Assembly: GCA_002731275.1 (NCBI GenBank)
Contig: PCBK01000114.1
Coordinates: 1-64,000 of the forward strand
DNA from: Deltaproteobacteria bacterium
Lineage (GTDB): Bacteria > Myxococcota_C > UBA6777
Length of the DNA: 64,000 bases
Direction: 5' to 3'
Shown here: in pieces, positions 35,222 to 44,426 of the stretch
Numbering within the stretch: position 1 is the stretch's first letter
Layout: each line of letters begins with the position of its first letter
Made by a program: the position numbers and the translations under genes
Notes under the pieces: model-generated
Told to the model about the DNA's origin: nothing
The model's input: only the letters and a program-made list of their open reading frames with translations
Databases searched by the model: none

Positions 35222-35746
35222 TACAGTCTCCTGATCTTCACGGTTTTAGGCCGTTGGATGGTGAATTGTGCTTGTGCACAACTGATTTTGTTATACGAGT
35301 GTGTGCAGCATACATGATCTGTTTGGAGGATGAAACGTGTGGTGGGGGAGATTTTATTCCGGAGTGGAGAATGGAGCGTAAGAGAAGAAAAAGAGGCTGC
35401 AGGGACGCGTAAGACCCTGCAGTGGGTGGTTGATTGTATGCAAGATGCACACAGCAACCAGATGAACAGACAAATAACATGTGTGCTCATTGGACAACCC
35501 GTCTCTTGGACAGATTAGTTCCGCGTCCCTCCAGTGTGTGTATGACCTCTTCTCATAAGCTCCTCCTTTCGACCCCTTTGAGTGAACAGAACAAGGTGAG
35601 CGCGATGACGTCATTCAGACTCTTTTGTGGCGGGTCTGATGCGCGCCTGTTGGTTGAAAAGTCTCTTTTTGAATCGTCATGTTTCGCGTCACCCAATGAA
35701 AGAAACGTGGGGCGTGATCCATCTACGACAGGGAGGCTTCACAAGT
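35222..35746. other. 525-base intergenic region between two minus-strand genes
   Basis: No gene supported; a 130-codon plus-strand frame overlaps the kinase gene and has no recognisable features. The region holds a hairpin with T-rich tail on the minus strand (35380-35422, separate entry) that may end the kinase/ABC transcript. The promoter of the nucleotidyltransferase-MNIO operon should lie between this hairpin and 35230. Confidence 0.45.
35380..35422 (-). terminator. intrinsic terminator after the kinase/ABC operon
   Basis: On the minus strand a perfect 8-bp stem CTGCAGGG / CCCTGCAG with a 10-base loop (35397-35422) is followed by CC and a T-rich stretch (TCTTTTTCTTCTCTT). It lies 325 bases after the stop of the minus-strand kinase and before the next minus-strand gene, where a terminator is expected. 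The T-tract is interrupted by C, so strength is uncertain. Confidence 0.5.
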
Positions 35747-37963
35747 TCATTTTCTTTGAGAAAATGTCTCGTCTGAGGTGGATTCTTTGGAGAGAAAGTA
35801 CACAGAGACGAACCAACCGAGTGTGATCGAGATGGTCATCACCATATACGAAGACTTGGGAAACAGCGCGATCACAAGCAGACTCGCGAGAAAGATCAAG
35901 GTGTGCACAAACATCCAACCTCGTAGCGCGATCGCCGCAGTCGCCGCGAACACTGCGAGCAGCAGCAGGTCGAAGACGTGGACTTCGATCATCGGAGATT
36001 GGTACACGCCCCGAAAGACGCGGTGTAGGAGGATGGTCGTACAGGCCACCGTAAACAGGTATGTGAACTGTTTGTTGATGCGGTTGGCGAGCAGGGCTTC
36101 GCGTTTAAACAACACACCGATGCCAAAGATCCCTGTCAGGGCTGCGGCGAAGATCATCCCTCGTCTATGTCCGGAAAAGTCGTTTGTTGGGGGGCCCAAG
36201 ACAGTGCGTATGATCAAAAATGCCACCCCCAACAATCCCATCGACAAAAAGAGCATATTTCTTTGTGGCGTACTGACGGAAAGATCCTGATCTTGTTTGA
36301 TTTTGATCAGCTCTCGTTGTGCGCTCTCTTCGTCATCTAGCTTTGTGCGCAGCTGTGTGAGCCGTACAGCAAGTTCGTCGGAGGTCGAGGGTAATTCTTT
36401 GAGCAGAGCGCTCGCTGCCTCGAAGTTTTTCAACTGTATCTCGACGTCAAACATCAATCGCAGACAATGCTCAAGGCCTTGCTGTGCCGTTGGGTTCTCT
36501 TCCCACGCATGGAGGGCTTGCAAGTAACTAAAGCGACACTCTGTGAACACCTTGTGCAATTCGCCGTTGTATTGGGGTTGTTTGCAAAATTGCTCGTAGA
36601 GTTGTTGCATGTGTTGAAAGCGCTCTTCTGCGATATCACACAGACGGAAGGAGGCCATGTGTTCGGTGTAATCCAGGAGCGCCTGTCGAAGATCTTTGAC
36701 ATGTTGGAAGCGGTCATCTGGTCGAAAGGCCATCGCTTTTTGTGCGATAAGAGCAAGCTCAAGCGGTACATCAGCGTCGTAGGAGAACATGCGTGGGGTG
36801 GCAACGGAGAGGAGGATCTCTTCGAGGGAGCTTCCTTTGTGTGGGGCGCTCCCTGTGAGTAAGTGATGGAGCGTCGCACCGAGCAGGTAGACGTCGGTGC
36901 GTTCATCGAGGACGCGGGTCGTGATCATCTCAGGAGCCATATAGATGGGGGTTCCAAAGATCCCGTCTTCTTTGTAGACCTGCCGAAGATTCTCGATCAG
37001 CGCAGGGGAGGCTTTACCCTCAAGCGGTCTGGCGATCCCCCAATCGACGAGATAGACCTGCCCAAAGTCACCGATCATCACGTTGTCCATCTTGATATCT
37101 CTGTGGACGATCCCTTTGCTGTGGGCAAATTCAATGGTCTTGCAGATCTCCATCAATATCTCGACGTGTCTGTAAATACGAGGAGACATCTTGAAGTCAG
37201 TCTTCTCCCAAAAGGGGTGTTCGTCGTGTTTGTAGAGAGTGGTCCACGATTCACCCTCGACAAACTTCATCACGAGGATGGGCTGCTCGTCCTGGTTTTG
37301 GCTCAACAAGTGAAGGGGAATGATATTCGGGTGTTCGAGGTGTCCTGTGATGATGCCTTCGTGAAGGAGCATCCCCAGCGGGTTCTTCATCGCGCTGTTG
37401 GGGTTGGCTTGCTTGAGCGCGACCTCACGGACCAGTGTATTTTGGATGGCAGAGTATACATACCCCACGCCACCTTTCCCGATCAGGCGCTGGATGCGCA
37501 TCTCTCCACCAGGTAAAAAGACGGAGTGTCCACTAAATGCGTCACTTTTACCTGTTGGGAGCAAGTTCATCGGTGCAATTGGTTTCTCGGCGATGGGCGT
37601 GTCTTCTACTGGCGCTTCATCTTCGGGGAACTGCCTATCAAACTCTGCTTCGTCGAGATCAAAGAAGGAATGAGGAGCGTCATCAAGAGCTTCTATGTGG
37701 GTATCTTCATCGAGGTGATCGATGGCTGTTGGCCAGCTGTCTGAGGATGCGTGTGGGCTGTGTGTGGATTGGATGGCGTCTGATGTTTGTGTGGTGTCTG
37801 CGTGTGCTTGTTCTGGGAGGGGCTCCAGAGGAGGCAATGACGGGATACGCAGGGTCTCAGATGCTTTCAACTCCACCTCGGATGCTTGCTCTATCGAACG
37901 GATGTGTTCTCGAAACGCTTGCACACTTTCGTTTTTTGTTTTGTGTGGGTTTTTCTTGGCCAT
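35747..37963 (-). CDS. membrane-anchored Ser/Thr protein kinase
   Basis: 738 residues. An acidic, proline-rich N-terminal region (1-150) precedes a Hanks-type kinase domain (about 155-430): P-loop GKGGVGYV 162-169, ATP-Lys 184 in VALKQA, catalytic HRDIKMDN 287-294, metal motif DWG 307-309 in place of DFG, and GTPIYMAPE. A helical, TPR-like region follows (about 440-570), then about five membrane helices (about 580-725). The DWG variant is common in bacterial kinases and does not imply inactivity. Having the membrane part at the C-terminus, with kinase before it, differs from PknB. Its ATG follows AAGGATG and is 35 bases from the upstream KAS-like gene, so it may be the last gene of the ABC/KAS operon. 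Confidence 0.88.
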   Translation of the reverse strand: MAKKNPHKTKNESVQAFREHIRSIEQASEVELKASETLRIPSLPPLEPLPEQAHADTTQTSDAIQSTHSPHASSDSWPTAIDHLDEDTHIEALDDAPHSFFDLDEAEFDRQFPEDEAPVEDTPIAEKPIAPMNLLPTGKSDAFSGHSVFLPGGEMRIQRLIGKGGVGYVYSAIQNTLVREVALKQANPNSAMKNPLGMLLHEGIITGHLEHPNIIPLHLLSQNQDEQPILVMKFVEGESWTTLYKHDEHPFWEKTDFKMSPRIYRHVEILMEICKTIEFAHSKGIVHRDIKMDNVMIGDFGQVYLVDWGIARPLEGKASPALIENLRQVYKEDGIFGTPIYMAPEMITTRVLDERTDVYLLGATLHHLLTGSAPHKGSSLEEILLSVATPRMFSYDADVPLELALIAQKAMAFRPDDRFQHVKDLRQALLDYTEHMASFRLCDIAEERFQHMQQLYEQFCKQPQYNGELHKVFTECRFSYLQALHAWEENPTAQQGLEHCLRLMFDVEIQLKNFEAASALLKELPSTSDELAVRLTQLRTKLDDEESAQRELIKIKQDQDLSVSTPQRNMLFLSMGLLGVAFLIIRTVLGPPTNDFSGHRRGMIFAAALTGIFGIGVLFKREALLANRINKQFTYLFTVACTTILLHRVFRGVYQSPMIEVHVFDLLLLAVFAATAAIALRGWMFVHTLIFLASLLVIALFPKSSYMVMTISITLGWFVSVYFLSKESTSDETFSQRK

Positions 37964-37998
37964 GAGCCATCATCCTTCTCTTAAGCAACCTCGTTGCC

Positions 37999-38934
37999 TT
38001 ACGTTTTGGAAGCTCGCTGTCGAATGATACAAGCGACATTGCGTCCAAGGGCGTTTTGGCAAAGGTGCACGGTAAGCCCGGTGTGTTTGTTTTGTTGAAG
38101 CGCGTAAAGTATGCCATAGGAAGAGGCTGTTGGAAACCACCCTGTCTCGGGAAGGTATTCGATCCACTGACCTTGTGGGAGAGCTTGTTGGGCTGTGTCA
38201 GTGATTCTGAGCCCTTGTAAGTAAGTGAGGGGCTCATCCTCGTGCCGTAGTGAGGCGAGTGTGTTTGTCAACGCCTTCCAGGGCTGGTCTACAGGGAGCC
38301 ATTCAATTTGCAGGAGCGTGGCGTGTGCAGCAGGTGAGTCAGGTCCAAGGAGGAGCCAGCCACTCCCTTCACCTGGGAGTGAGTTGTTTGGGTAATGATG
38401 TTGTCTGTTCCACTCTTGGGTGTCGATGACAAACTCGTCACAGCCACCGACCAGAGCGTGCTTGACATCTCCTGTTTGGAGCGAGAGCATCGCGGACAAA
38501 CATGCGGCTTCAAAGGAATGATCTTCTTGCGCGAGTGTGACGTGTGTGCCTACGGAGCCAAGGTGTTTTGCGATGGTGAAAGGGGCCGCGTTGCTGACGC
38601 TGTTGGAGAAGCGAATGGGGGACGGGGTGAGATTCAGCGCTGGGGTCATCTGCATGTTGCAGTACAAGAGCTCGCTGATCGGGCCAAGCGCCGTGCCCAA
38701 GAAGATACCCATGTCCTGTACATTCGGTTGGATCGTGGATTGTTGGATACACGCGACCGCACCACATAACGCCATTCTGGTGTTTCGCCCAATGCGTCGG
38801 ATTCTCGTCTGGATGTGGGTGGCTTCAAGCTGTTTGAGGTCGGCGCATTGGTATCCACGTCGAGGTGACTGCTCTACGAGTTTTGTTGGTAATGCGTATC
38901 CGGAGTATATGCCGATGGGGTTGATGTTGCTCAC
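37999..38934 (-). CDS. ketosynthase homologue without nucleophile (chain-length-factor-like)
   Basis: 311 residues, shorter than a full ketosynthase (about 400). Thiolase-fold blocks are visible: RRIGRNTRMAL, DMGIFLGTALG, RFSNSVSNAAPFTIAKHLG and SLPGEGSGWLLLG. At the nucleophile position the sequence is AQEDHSFEAA, with no Cys, and the C-terminal His motifs are also missing. This is the pattern of the Ketoacyl-synt_2/chain-length-factor subunits of type II and aryl-polyene-like systems. It starts at GTG 38934 with AAGGAAGGG upstream. It probably forms a heterodimer with the active ketosynthase encoded 54 bases upstream (inference from adjacency and known KS-CLF pairs). Confidence 0.78.
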   Translation of the reverse strand: MSNINPIGIYSGYALPTKLVEQSPRRGYQCADLKQLEATHIQTRIRRIGRNTRMALCGAVACIQQSTIQPNVQDMGIFLGTALGPISELLYCNMQMTPALNLTPSPIRFSNSVSNAAPFTIAKHLGSVGTHVTLAQEDHSFEAACLSAMLSLQTGDVKHALVGGCDEFVIDTQEWNRQHHYPNNSLPGEGSGWLLLGPDSPAAHATLLQIEWLPVDQPWKALTNTLASLRHEDEPLTYLQGLRITDTAQQALPQGQWIEYLPETGWFPTASSYGILYALQQNKHTGLTVHLCQNALGRNVACIIRQRASKT

Positions 38935-38988
38935 GCAGCCCTTCCTTTGGCTATCGGTTTCGGGATTCTGATCGTGTCATCTTGGACA

Positions 38989-40149
38989 TCACTTGGTTTG
39001 GACGATAAATGTCGTGCAGCTACCACCAAAACCAAACGTATTCATCATCCATGTCCCCTTACTGGCTGGTTGATGTGCAAGCAGGGGGGACATTCCCAGT
39101 GTTGGATCTGGTGTCGTGCACCCGGAGGTCTTGGGGATGAATCCTTTACGAAGACAAGCTAAGAACGCGCAACATTCGAGCAATCCAGAGGCACCCATTG
39201 TGTGTCCAAAGTCTCGCTTGAGGGACGTGAATAGGGGAGGCGTTGAAAACGCACGTGACATCGCTTTGCATTCGGTCTGATCGTTGATGTCGCTGCCTGT
39301 CCCATGTGCTTTGATCGCGTCGATCTCGTCTGGCTGAATATCCGCGTCGCGACAGGCGCGGAGCATCGTCTCAAGGGCGCCCTGACCGTCTGGATCTGAA
39401 GCCGTGATATGGTAAGGATGACCGAGGCTTGCGCCGCCAATCATGGTCGCTTGTGAGGTGTCTGTGTGCGTCGTGGAGAGGAACATCGCAGCCGCGCCTT
39501 CGCCGATATGTATACCTTGTCTGTCTACATCAAAAGGGCGGCTGCCTTGTGGATCGAGCAATCGCAAGGCACTGAAGCCATGCACGTGGGTAGAGGTCAA
39601 CATGTCGATCCCGAGCACAATCGCGTGCTTGAGCAGGCCTGTTTGGAGGGCTTTTCGGGCGTGCAGGAGCGCCATCGATGAAGATGTACAGGCCGTGCTA
39701 TACGTCATCACAGGGCCTTCTATACCAAGGTCGAGGGCGATCTCTTCGGCCAATCTTCCAGAGCCGGGCGCGATGATCTTGGGGAAGGACGCTGGGTCTT
39801 TGCCTTTGTGTTTGCGAAACTCCTCTTCGAAGGTCGTCCTCATCCCCGTGATCGTACCGACAAACAATCCGGCGCGCTTGAGCTGTGGGGCGTCTTTTTT
39901 GATCCCAGCGTCTTGGAGGGCTTGCGCAATCACCTGCTGGGCGATTTTTTGAAGGCGTCCTTCTGTGTCAGGGATGAGCGAAGCGGGGAGCTCCGAAACG
40001 AGCGGCGGAGGGTCCATCTCCGTCTCGAACCGAGTGAGTGGCGCAAGCTGACATCGATCGTGCCAGATGGCTTCTGCGATCTCCTCGTGGTTTTGGCCTG
40101 TCGAAGCAATTGCCCCTATGCCCTGGATGTAGATGTGTGGTGTGTGCAT
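38989..40149 (-). CDS. beta-ketoacyl synthase (FabF-like)
   Basis: 386 residues. Complete catalytic set: Cys 154 in TYSTACTSSSMA, His 282 in AHGTGSDIND, Lys 311 and His 316 in LKRDFGHTMGASG. Condenses malonyl-ACP with an acyl thioester, giving a beta-ketoacyl chain. No ACP, ketoreductase or dehydratase gene is in the neighbourhood, so it must borrow these from fatty-acid synthesis or another locus. Genes around it (ABC-2 exporter upstream, nucleophile-less ketosynthase downstream) suggest a specialised polyketide or polyene lipid rather than housekeeping fatty acids. Confidence 0.88.
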   Translation of the reverse strand: MHTPHIYIQGIGAIASTGQNHEEIAEAIWHDRCQLAPLTRFETEMDPPPLVSELPASLIPDTEGRLQKIAQQVIAQALQDAGIKKDAPQLKRAGLFVGTITGMRTTFEEEFRKHKGKDPASFPKIIAPGSGRLAEEIALDLGIEGPVMTYSTACTSSSMALLHARKALQTGLLKHAIVLGIDMLTSTHVHGFSALRLLDPQGSRPFDVDRQGIHIGEGAAAMFLSTTHTDTSQATMIGGASLGHPYHITASDPDGQGALETMLRACRDADIQPDEIDAIKAHGTGSDINDQTECKAMSRAFSTPPLFTSLKRDFGHTMGASGLLECCAFLACLRKGFIPKTSGCTTPDPTLGMSPLLAHQPASKGTWMMNTFGFGGSCTTFIVQTK

Positions 40150-40173
40150 TGTGATGGCCTGTAGTTGAGAGGC

Positions 40174-41544
40174 TCAACTCTTTTTGTATCGATACAATCC
40201 AAGTGAGATAAGCACTGTCGAGGCAAAGAATCCCAACAACAGGAGCATATGAGGCCACACTGTTGCGAGGGAGCCGCCTCTCACAAAGAGCGCCAGGAAG
40301 GCATCAAGCCCCCATCCCAGAGGGGATATCTGACTGAGTGTTTGTAACACTGGAGGCATGATGAATGTAGGGACCATCAAGCCACCAATGGCTGCTGAGA
40401 TGACGATACTGATCGCGCCAATCATCGCAGCCTGATCGTGTGTCTTGGCTGCCACTCCAAGGAGAATACCAAATCCGACGGCTGCAAGCGCCGCGCAAAT
40501 GGCCACGAGTAAGATCGCCAGTGGTTGATTCCCCATCTCCAGAACAGGTGTCCCAAGCATCGGTAGAATGGTCTTGCCCATGAGCAGCATCAGCGCCAGT
40601 TGGCTGAGACAGACGAGCATGTACACGATGATCTTTCCAGCGAAGAGGAGGGTCGATGAGACTGCCATCGTCCTCAGTCGTGTGAATGTGCCTTCGACTC
40701 GCTCTTTGATGATGTTGTTAGAGAGGGGGATGACGATAAAGAACATGGCGAACAAGGTCCACGCTGGGACGTTTTGTTGCACAGAGGTCGGGACTTTCGT
40801 CTTGTTGTCCTGTCTCGCCGTGTGTTCTTTGAGGCCAAACATCGAGATCTTGCCCCAAGGGAACCCTAATTTCGGTGTTTGTGGTGTGCTCCCCATCGCG
40901 ACGTTGGGGCCCATGATCTGTTTCATACACGCTCGCAGCTCGCCAGGCAGGGCTTTTGTGTATCCATCGAGGATGGCTGTCAGTACCTTCTGTATCTCGA
41001 TCTTCTCGGAGAAGTTGCGAACGGCGCTGCGGACGGAGTGCCGAAAAGAGACGCGGATCGTCGGATCAAAAAATATCCCGATGTGTAGCGCTTTGTCTTT
41101 CGGAAAGGGGATGGTTTTGGCGTCTGGATTGCGTCTCTTTCTGTTCTGAGAGAGGACGGCGAGGGCGATTTGGGTCGCGCGCTTCGTCGCTCTCTGTGAT
41201 GTCTTTGGGGGGATGTACAGTCCGACCTGCACGTCACCACGGGCGACATGTTGTTTGAGCGTCTGGAACGTAAGTGGTCGTTTGCCGAGCGAAGTGCGGA
41301 GCGTAAACTGCGGTGAGGAGCGCATCCCTTTCTCGATGGTGCGTCCGATTTCGCCTGTGTCTTCGTTGAGCAAGAGGATCTCGACACGAGCATCTTTGAG
41401 CGCGCGGAAGGCTCCTTCTTGGACGAGAGAGACGATCAGCACGAGGACCATGGGCATCAAATACACCATGCCCATGCTCGTCCAATCGCGCCGCAAGATG
41501 ATGAACTCTTTATGAATAGAGGCGAGGAGACGATACATACTCAT
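40174..41544 (-). CDS. ABC-2 type transporter permease
   Basis: 456 residues. First helix at about 20-42 (the DWTSMGMVYLMPMVLVLIV block), a large extracytoplasmic domain (about 45-250), then five helices at about 255-450 including SNNIIKERVEGTFTRLRTM, the conserved elbow of ABC-2 permeases. This is the YhhJ/NatB-like architecture. It overlaps the ATPase gene by ATGA (41541-41544) and is followed 25 bases later by the ketosynthase, so the transporter probably exports the product of the KAS pair. One gene only, so the permease should work as a homodimer. Confidence 0.87.
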   Translation of the reverse strand: MSMYRLLASIHKEFIILRRDWTSMGMVYLMPMVLVLIVSLVQEGAFRALKDARVEILLLNEDTGEIGRTIEKGMRSSPQFTLRTSLGKRPLTFQTLKQHVARGDVQVGLYIPPKTSQRATKRATQIALAVLSQNRKRRNPDAKTIPFPKDKALHIGIFFDPTIRVSFRHSVRSAVRNFSEKIEIQKVLTAILDGYTKALPGELRACMKQIMGPNVAMGSTPQTPKLGFPWGKISMFGLKEHTARQDNKTKVPTSVQQNVPAWTLFAMFFIVIPLSNNIIKERVEGTFTRLRTMAVSSTLLFAGKIIVYMLVCLSQLALMLLMGKTILPMLGTPVLEMGNQPLAILLVAICAALAAVGFGILLGVAAKTHDQAAMIGAISIVISAAIGGLMVPTFIMPPVLQTLSQISPLGWGLDAFLALFVRGGSLATVWPHMLLLLGFFASTVLISLGLYRYKKS

Positions 41545-42353
41545 CGATCCCTGAGCTGTTTGCCTGTGAGGGCTAAGAAGAGTTGTTCGAGGTTATCACA
41601 TTCGGGTTTTTGTGCGAGCAATTCCCACGGCTCGCCTTCGGTCAGGACACTACCGTTGTCCACGATCGCGACGCGACTACAGAGCTGCTCGACTTCTTCC
41701 ATGTAATGGGTGGTGTAGAGGACTGTCATGCCTTCTTCATTCAGCACGCGCAAATTCTCGAAGATCATATTCCTCGACTGCACGTCAATCCCCACCGTGG
41801 GCTCATCGAGCAGGAGGAGTTTGGGACGGTGTAGGATACCGACCGCGATGTTTGCCCGTCGTTTCATACCCCCGCTGCAGTGTTTGATCTGGCGTGTTCG
41901 GTGCTCGGAGAGTGAGACGACTTCGAGACATTCGTCGATGCGTTTGTGGAGGTGGGCACCGCGAAGACCTTGCATCTTCCCAAAAAAGCGCACATTCTCG
42001 ACAATCGTTAAGTTCTCGTAGAGCGCGATCTCCTGGGGGACAAATCCTATCAACTGAAAGCAGGCTGTGGGGTGTTGTTTGAGCGAGATGTCGTTGTACC
42101 AAATCTCACCGCTTGTTGGAGAAAGCAGACCACACATCATCGATATCGTAGTTGTTTTTCCTGCACCGTTTGGTCCAAGAAATCCAAAAAACTCTCCCTC
42201 TCGAATACGCAACGAGAGACCATCGACGGCTGGAGTGTCACTGCCGGGGTATTGTTTGACCAGATCCTGTAGGGTCACCAGTGTGGAGTGGTTCATCAAT
42301 TTGCGTGTTGTGCTCGTAGTTTGTCGTTGATTGGGAGGTGTCTTTTTCACCAT
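41541..42353 (-). CDS. ABC transporter ATP-binding protein
   Basis: 270 residues. Walker A GPNGAGKTTT (about residues 59-68), Q-loop GFVPQE, signature HCSGGMKRR, Walker B LLLLDEPTVGID and the switch His in TTHYMEE. It resembles DrrA/NatA-type ATPases that pair with ABC-2 permeases for drugs and lipids. Stop and start of the permease overlap (ATGA). No strong ribosome binding site precedes either candidate start (ATG 42353 or ATG 42296), so translation initiation is uncertain. First gene of the presumed ABC-KAS-KAS-like-kinase operon. Confidence 0.9.
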   Translation of the reverse strand: MVKKTPPNQRQTTSTTRKLMNHSTLVTLQDLVKQYPGSDTPAVDGLSLRIREGEFFGFLGPNGAGKTTTISMMCGLLSPTSGEIWYNDISLKQHPTACFQLIGFVPQEIALYENLTIVENVRFFGKMQGLRGAHLHKRIDECLEVVSLSEHRTRQIKHCSGGMKRRANIAVGILHRPKLLLLDEPTVGIDVQSRNMIFENLRVLNEEGMTVLYTTHYMEEVEQLCSRVAIVDNGSVLTEGEPWELLAQKPECDNLEQLFLALTGKQLRDR

Positions 42354-42503
42354 GCAAACGAATATAGGGTGCGCAATCTAACAGGGATCAGTGTGGAGTG
42401 TCAAAGGATCCCCACGGATTCATTGAGGGGGGTGGAGCATTTGGCTCGATAAATACGTCTCAGTGAGAGATAATATGCGGTGGGGTGTGAGGGAGAGGGG
42501 CTG

Positions 42504-43664
42504 TTACCCTTTACGTCTACCTGGAAGGATTCCTTCTAGCTTGGCGATGATCCCGAGCATTATCTCGTCCGCGCCACCACCGATAGACATCAATCTGGCA
42601 TCGCGGAAGTAACGCGCCATGGGGTACTCCTCCATGTATCCCATCCCGCCGTGGAATTGCATACAGATGTCGGCCACTTCGCGAGACAGACGACCGGCTT
42701 TCAATTTGGCCATGGAGACTTCGCGTGTGCAATCGTATCCCTGGATCACTTGATCGGCGCAGTAGTAGTTGAGGTGTTTGAGGCACTCCATCTCCGTCAA
42801 AAGTTCGGAGATCTTAAAGTGAATCCATTGGTTGTCGATCAGCGGTTGACCAAATGTCTTGCGCTCTCGGCAATAGTCGATGGTCATCTTGACGATCTTC
42901 TGCATCCCGCCGAGGGAGAGGACAGAGCCGATCAGTCGTTCTTTTTGGAATTGTTGCATTTGGAGGATGAAGCCCATGCCTTCTTCGCCGATGCGGTTGG
43001 AGATGGGGACGCGGACGTTCTCGAAGGACAACTCAGCAGTGTCACTCGAAAGGTTCCCCATTTTGTCGAGCTTGCGGCTGACTTCAAAACCGGGAGTGTC
43101 TGTCGGGACGATGATCAGAGACATACCTTTGAAGGATTTTCCTGGTGTTGTGCGCGCGAGCAAGCACACCCAATCGGCTTGGCATCCGTTGGTGATGTAG
43201 AGTTTGCTGCCGTTGATCACGTACTCATCACCGTCGACTTCGGCTTTGGTGCCGATGGAGGCGACGTCTGAACCTGCGTTTGGTTCTGTGACGCCAATGG
43301 CGGCGACCATATCACCTCGCACAGCAGGTGCGAGATACTTCTCTTTGAGCTCGGGGGAGCCAAATTGTGCGAGCGCAGGGGTCGCCATATCCGTTTGGAC
43401 AGCGATGGCCATGGGGATCCCCGCGCAATTCACACGACCGAGTTCTTCGGCGAGGACGACGTTGTAGGAGTAGTCGAGGCCCATTCCTCCGTACGCTTCT
43501 TCGTATGAAGGTCCCAAAAATCCGAGGTCGCCCATCTTTTTAAACAATTCGTGTGCTGGAAAGATCCCTTCTTCTTCCCATTTGTCGACATAGGGGTTGA
43601 TCTCTTTGTCGATAAATTTGCGGATACTTTGGCGGAATTGGTTGTGTTCTTGGGTAAATTGCAT
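42504..43664 (-). CDS. acyl-CoA dehydrogenase
   Basis: 386 residues, normal length. FAD-dependent dehydrogenase of acyl-CoA thioesters: GVTEPNAGSDVASIGTKAE, YVINGSKLYITNGCQAD, and GGMGYMEEYPMARYFRDAR near the end. At the position where short/medium-chain enzymes have the catalytic Glu (EGT) it reads SIGGGADEIM, so the base is probably the alternative Glu in FQKERLIGSV, as in long-chain and isovaleryl-CoA dehydrogenases (inference). ATG 43664 has GAGGTAG upstream. It starts 5 bases after the TPR gene's stop, so it may be the last gene of the Bat-type unit. Confidence 0.9.
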   Translation of the reverse strand: MQFTQEHNQFRQSIRKFIDKEINPYVDKWEEEGIFPAHELFKKMGDLGFLGPSYEEAYGGMGLDYSYNVVLAEELGRVNCAGIPMAIAVQTDMATPALAQFGSPELKEKYLAPAVRGDMVAAIGVTEPNAGSDVASIGTKAEVDGDEYVINGSKLYITNGCQADWVCLLARTTPGKSFKGMSLIIVPTDTPGFEVSRKLDKMGNLSSDTAELSFENVRVPISNRIGEEGMGFILQMQQFQKERLIGSVLSLGGMQKIVKMTIDYCRERKTFGQPLIDNQWIHFKISELLTEMECLKHLNYYCADQVIQGYDCTREVSMAKLKAGRLSREVADICMQFHGGMGYMEEYPMARYFRDARLMSIGGGADEIMLGIIAKLEGILPGRRKG

Positions 43665-43669
43665 GAAAG

Positions 43670-44341
43670 CTACCTCGTTTGTGGTTTGGGCTTATGCAGC
43701 CGACTGTATGGGATAAACCGATCGAATGTTTTGAGTCGAATGCGACGTAGTTCAGGGAGTTTGAGTGTGCGGTCTTTGGGAGGACCGAGTTGTTGATGTT
43801 TCTTCTTGGCGCGTTTGCGTGGCGGAGACTTTTTCAACCTTGGGGGTGGGGGTCTCTTTTGTTGCTTTTTTTGGGGTGGGGGTGGAGGAGGTGGTGATTG
43901 CATCTTGCGGAGTGTCAACTCCAAATTAAAGCGGGCGGTCTCACACTGTGGATCGAGCCGCAGGGCTTTGGCATACATTTGCAGTGCGATGCCCCATTTC
44001 TTTCTCTTGTAGTAGGTGTTGCCGAGATTGGTCAGCGCTTTTGGGCGAAGCGACGCGGGCAACCCCTTGAGGCTCTCTTTGTAAGCCGCTGCGGCTTTTT
44101 TGTACGCGCCTTGGGCAAAGTAAGCGTGTCCAAGGTACCATGCGATTTGAGGGGTGTGTCCCCACGATTTTTGTGCCGTGAGGTAGTGCTGAAGAGCCTG
44201 CGCGAACTGACCACTGCGTAAATGCTTGTGTCCGAGTTGAAGGTGATTGGCAGCGTAAGACGAGGAGGGAAGGAGCAAGAGGCCGAGGAGTAAAAAGAGG
44301 AACGTTTTAGTGGTCCTCTCGCGAAGTAAGCGCATGAGCAT
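43670..44341 (-). CDS. secreted TPR protein with proline-rich tail (Bat cluster)
   Basis: About 224 residues from ATG 44341, which opens a signal peptide (TFLFLLLGLLLLPSSSYAAN); the frame runs back to 45037, but that part overlaps the neighbouring gene and is low-complexity antiphase sequence. TPR units: LGHKHLRSGQFAQALQHYLT, IAWYLGHAYFAQGAYKKAAA and ALTNLGNTYYKRKKWGIALQ. The C-terminal 80 residues are Pro/Lys/Arg-rich, with seven consecutive prolines. TPR proteins (BatC/BatE) are regular members of bat clusters, and it follows the two VWA genes here. No clear ribosome binding site precedes the start. Confidence 0.72.
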   Translation of the reverse strand: MLMRLLRERTTKTFLFLLLGLLLLPSSSYAANHLQLGHKHLRSGQFAQALQHYLTAQKSWGHTPQIAWYLGHAYFAQGAYKKAAAAYKESLKGLPASLRPKALTNLGNTYYKRKKWGIALQMYAKALRLDPQCETARFNLELTLRKMQSPPPPPPPQKKQQKRPPPPRLKKSPPRKRAKKKHQQLGPPKDRTLKLPELRRIRLKTFDRFIPYSRLHKPKPQTR

Positions 44342-44426
44342 AATGTTGCATTTTTTGGGTAGGGTCGGGCCATGTGTCCGACCTTGATGTTGTATGTCTT
44401 TTTCGCGAGAGGACCATCCGGCAGCC

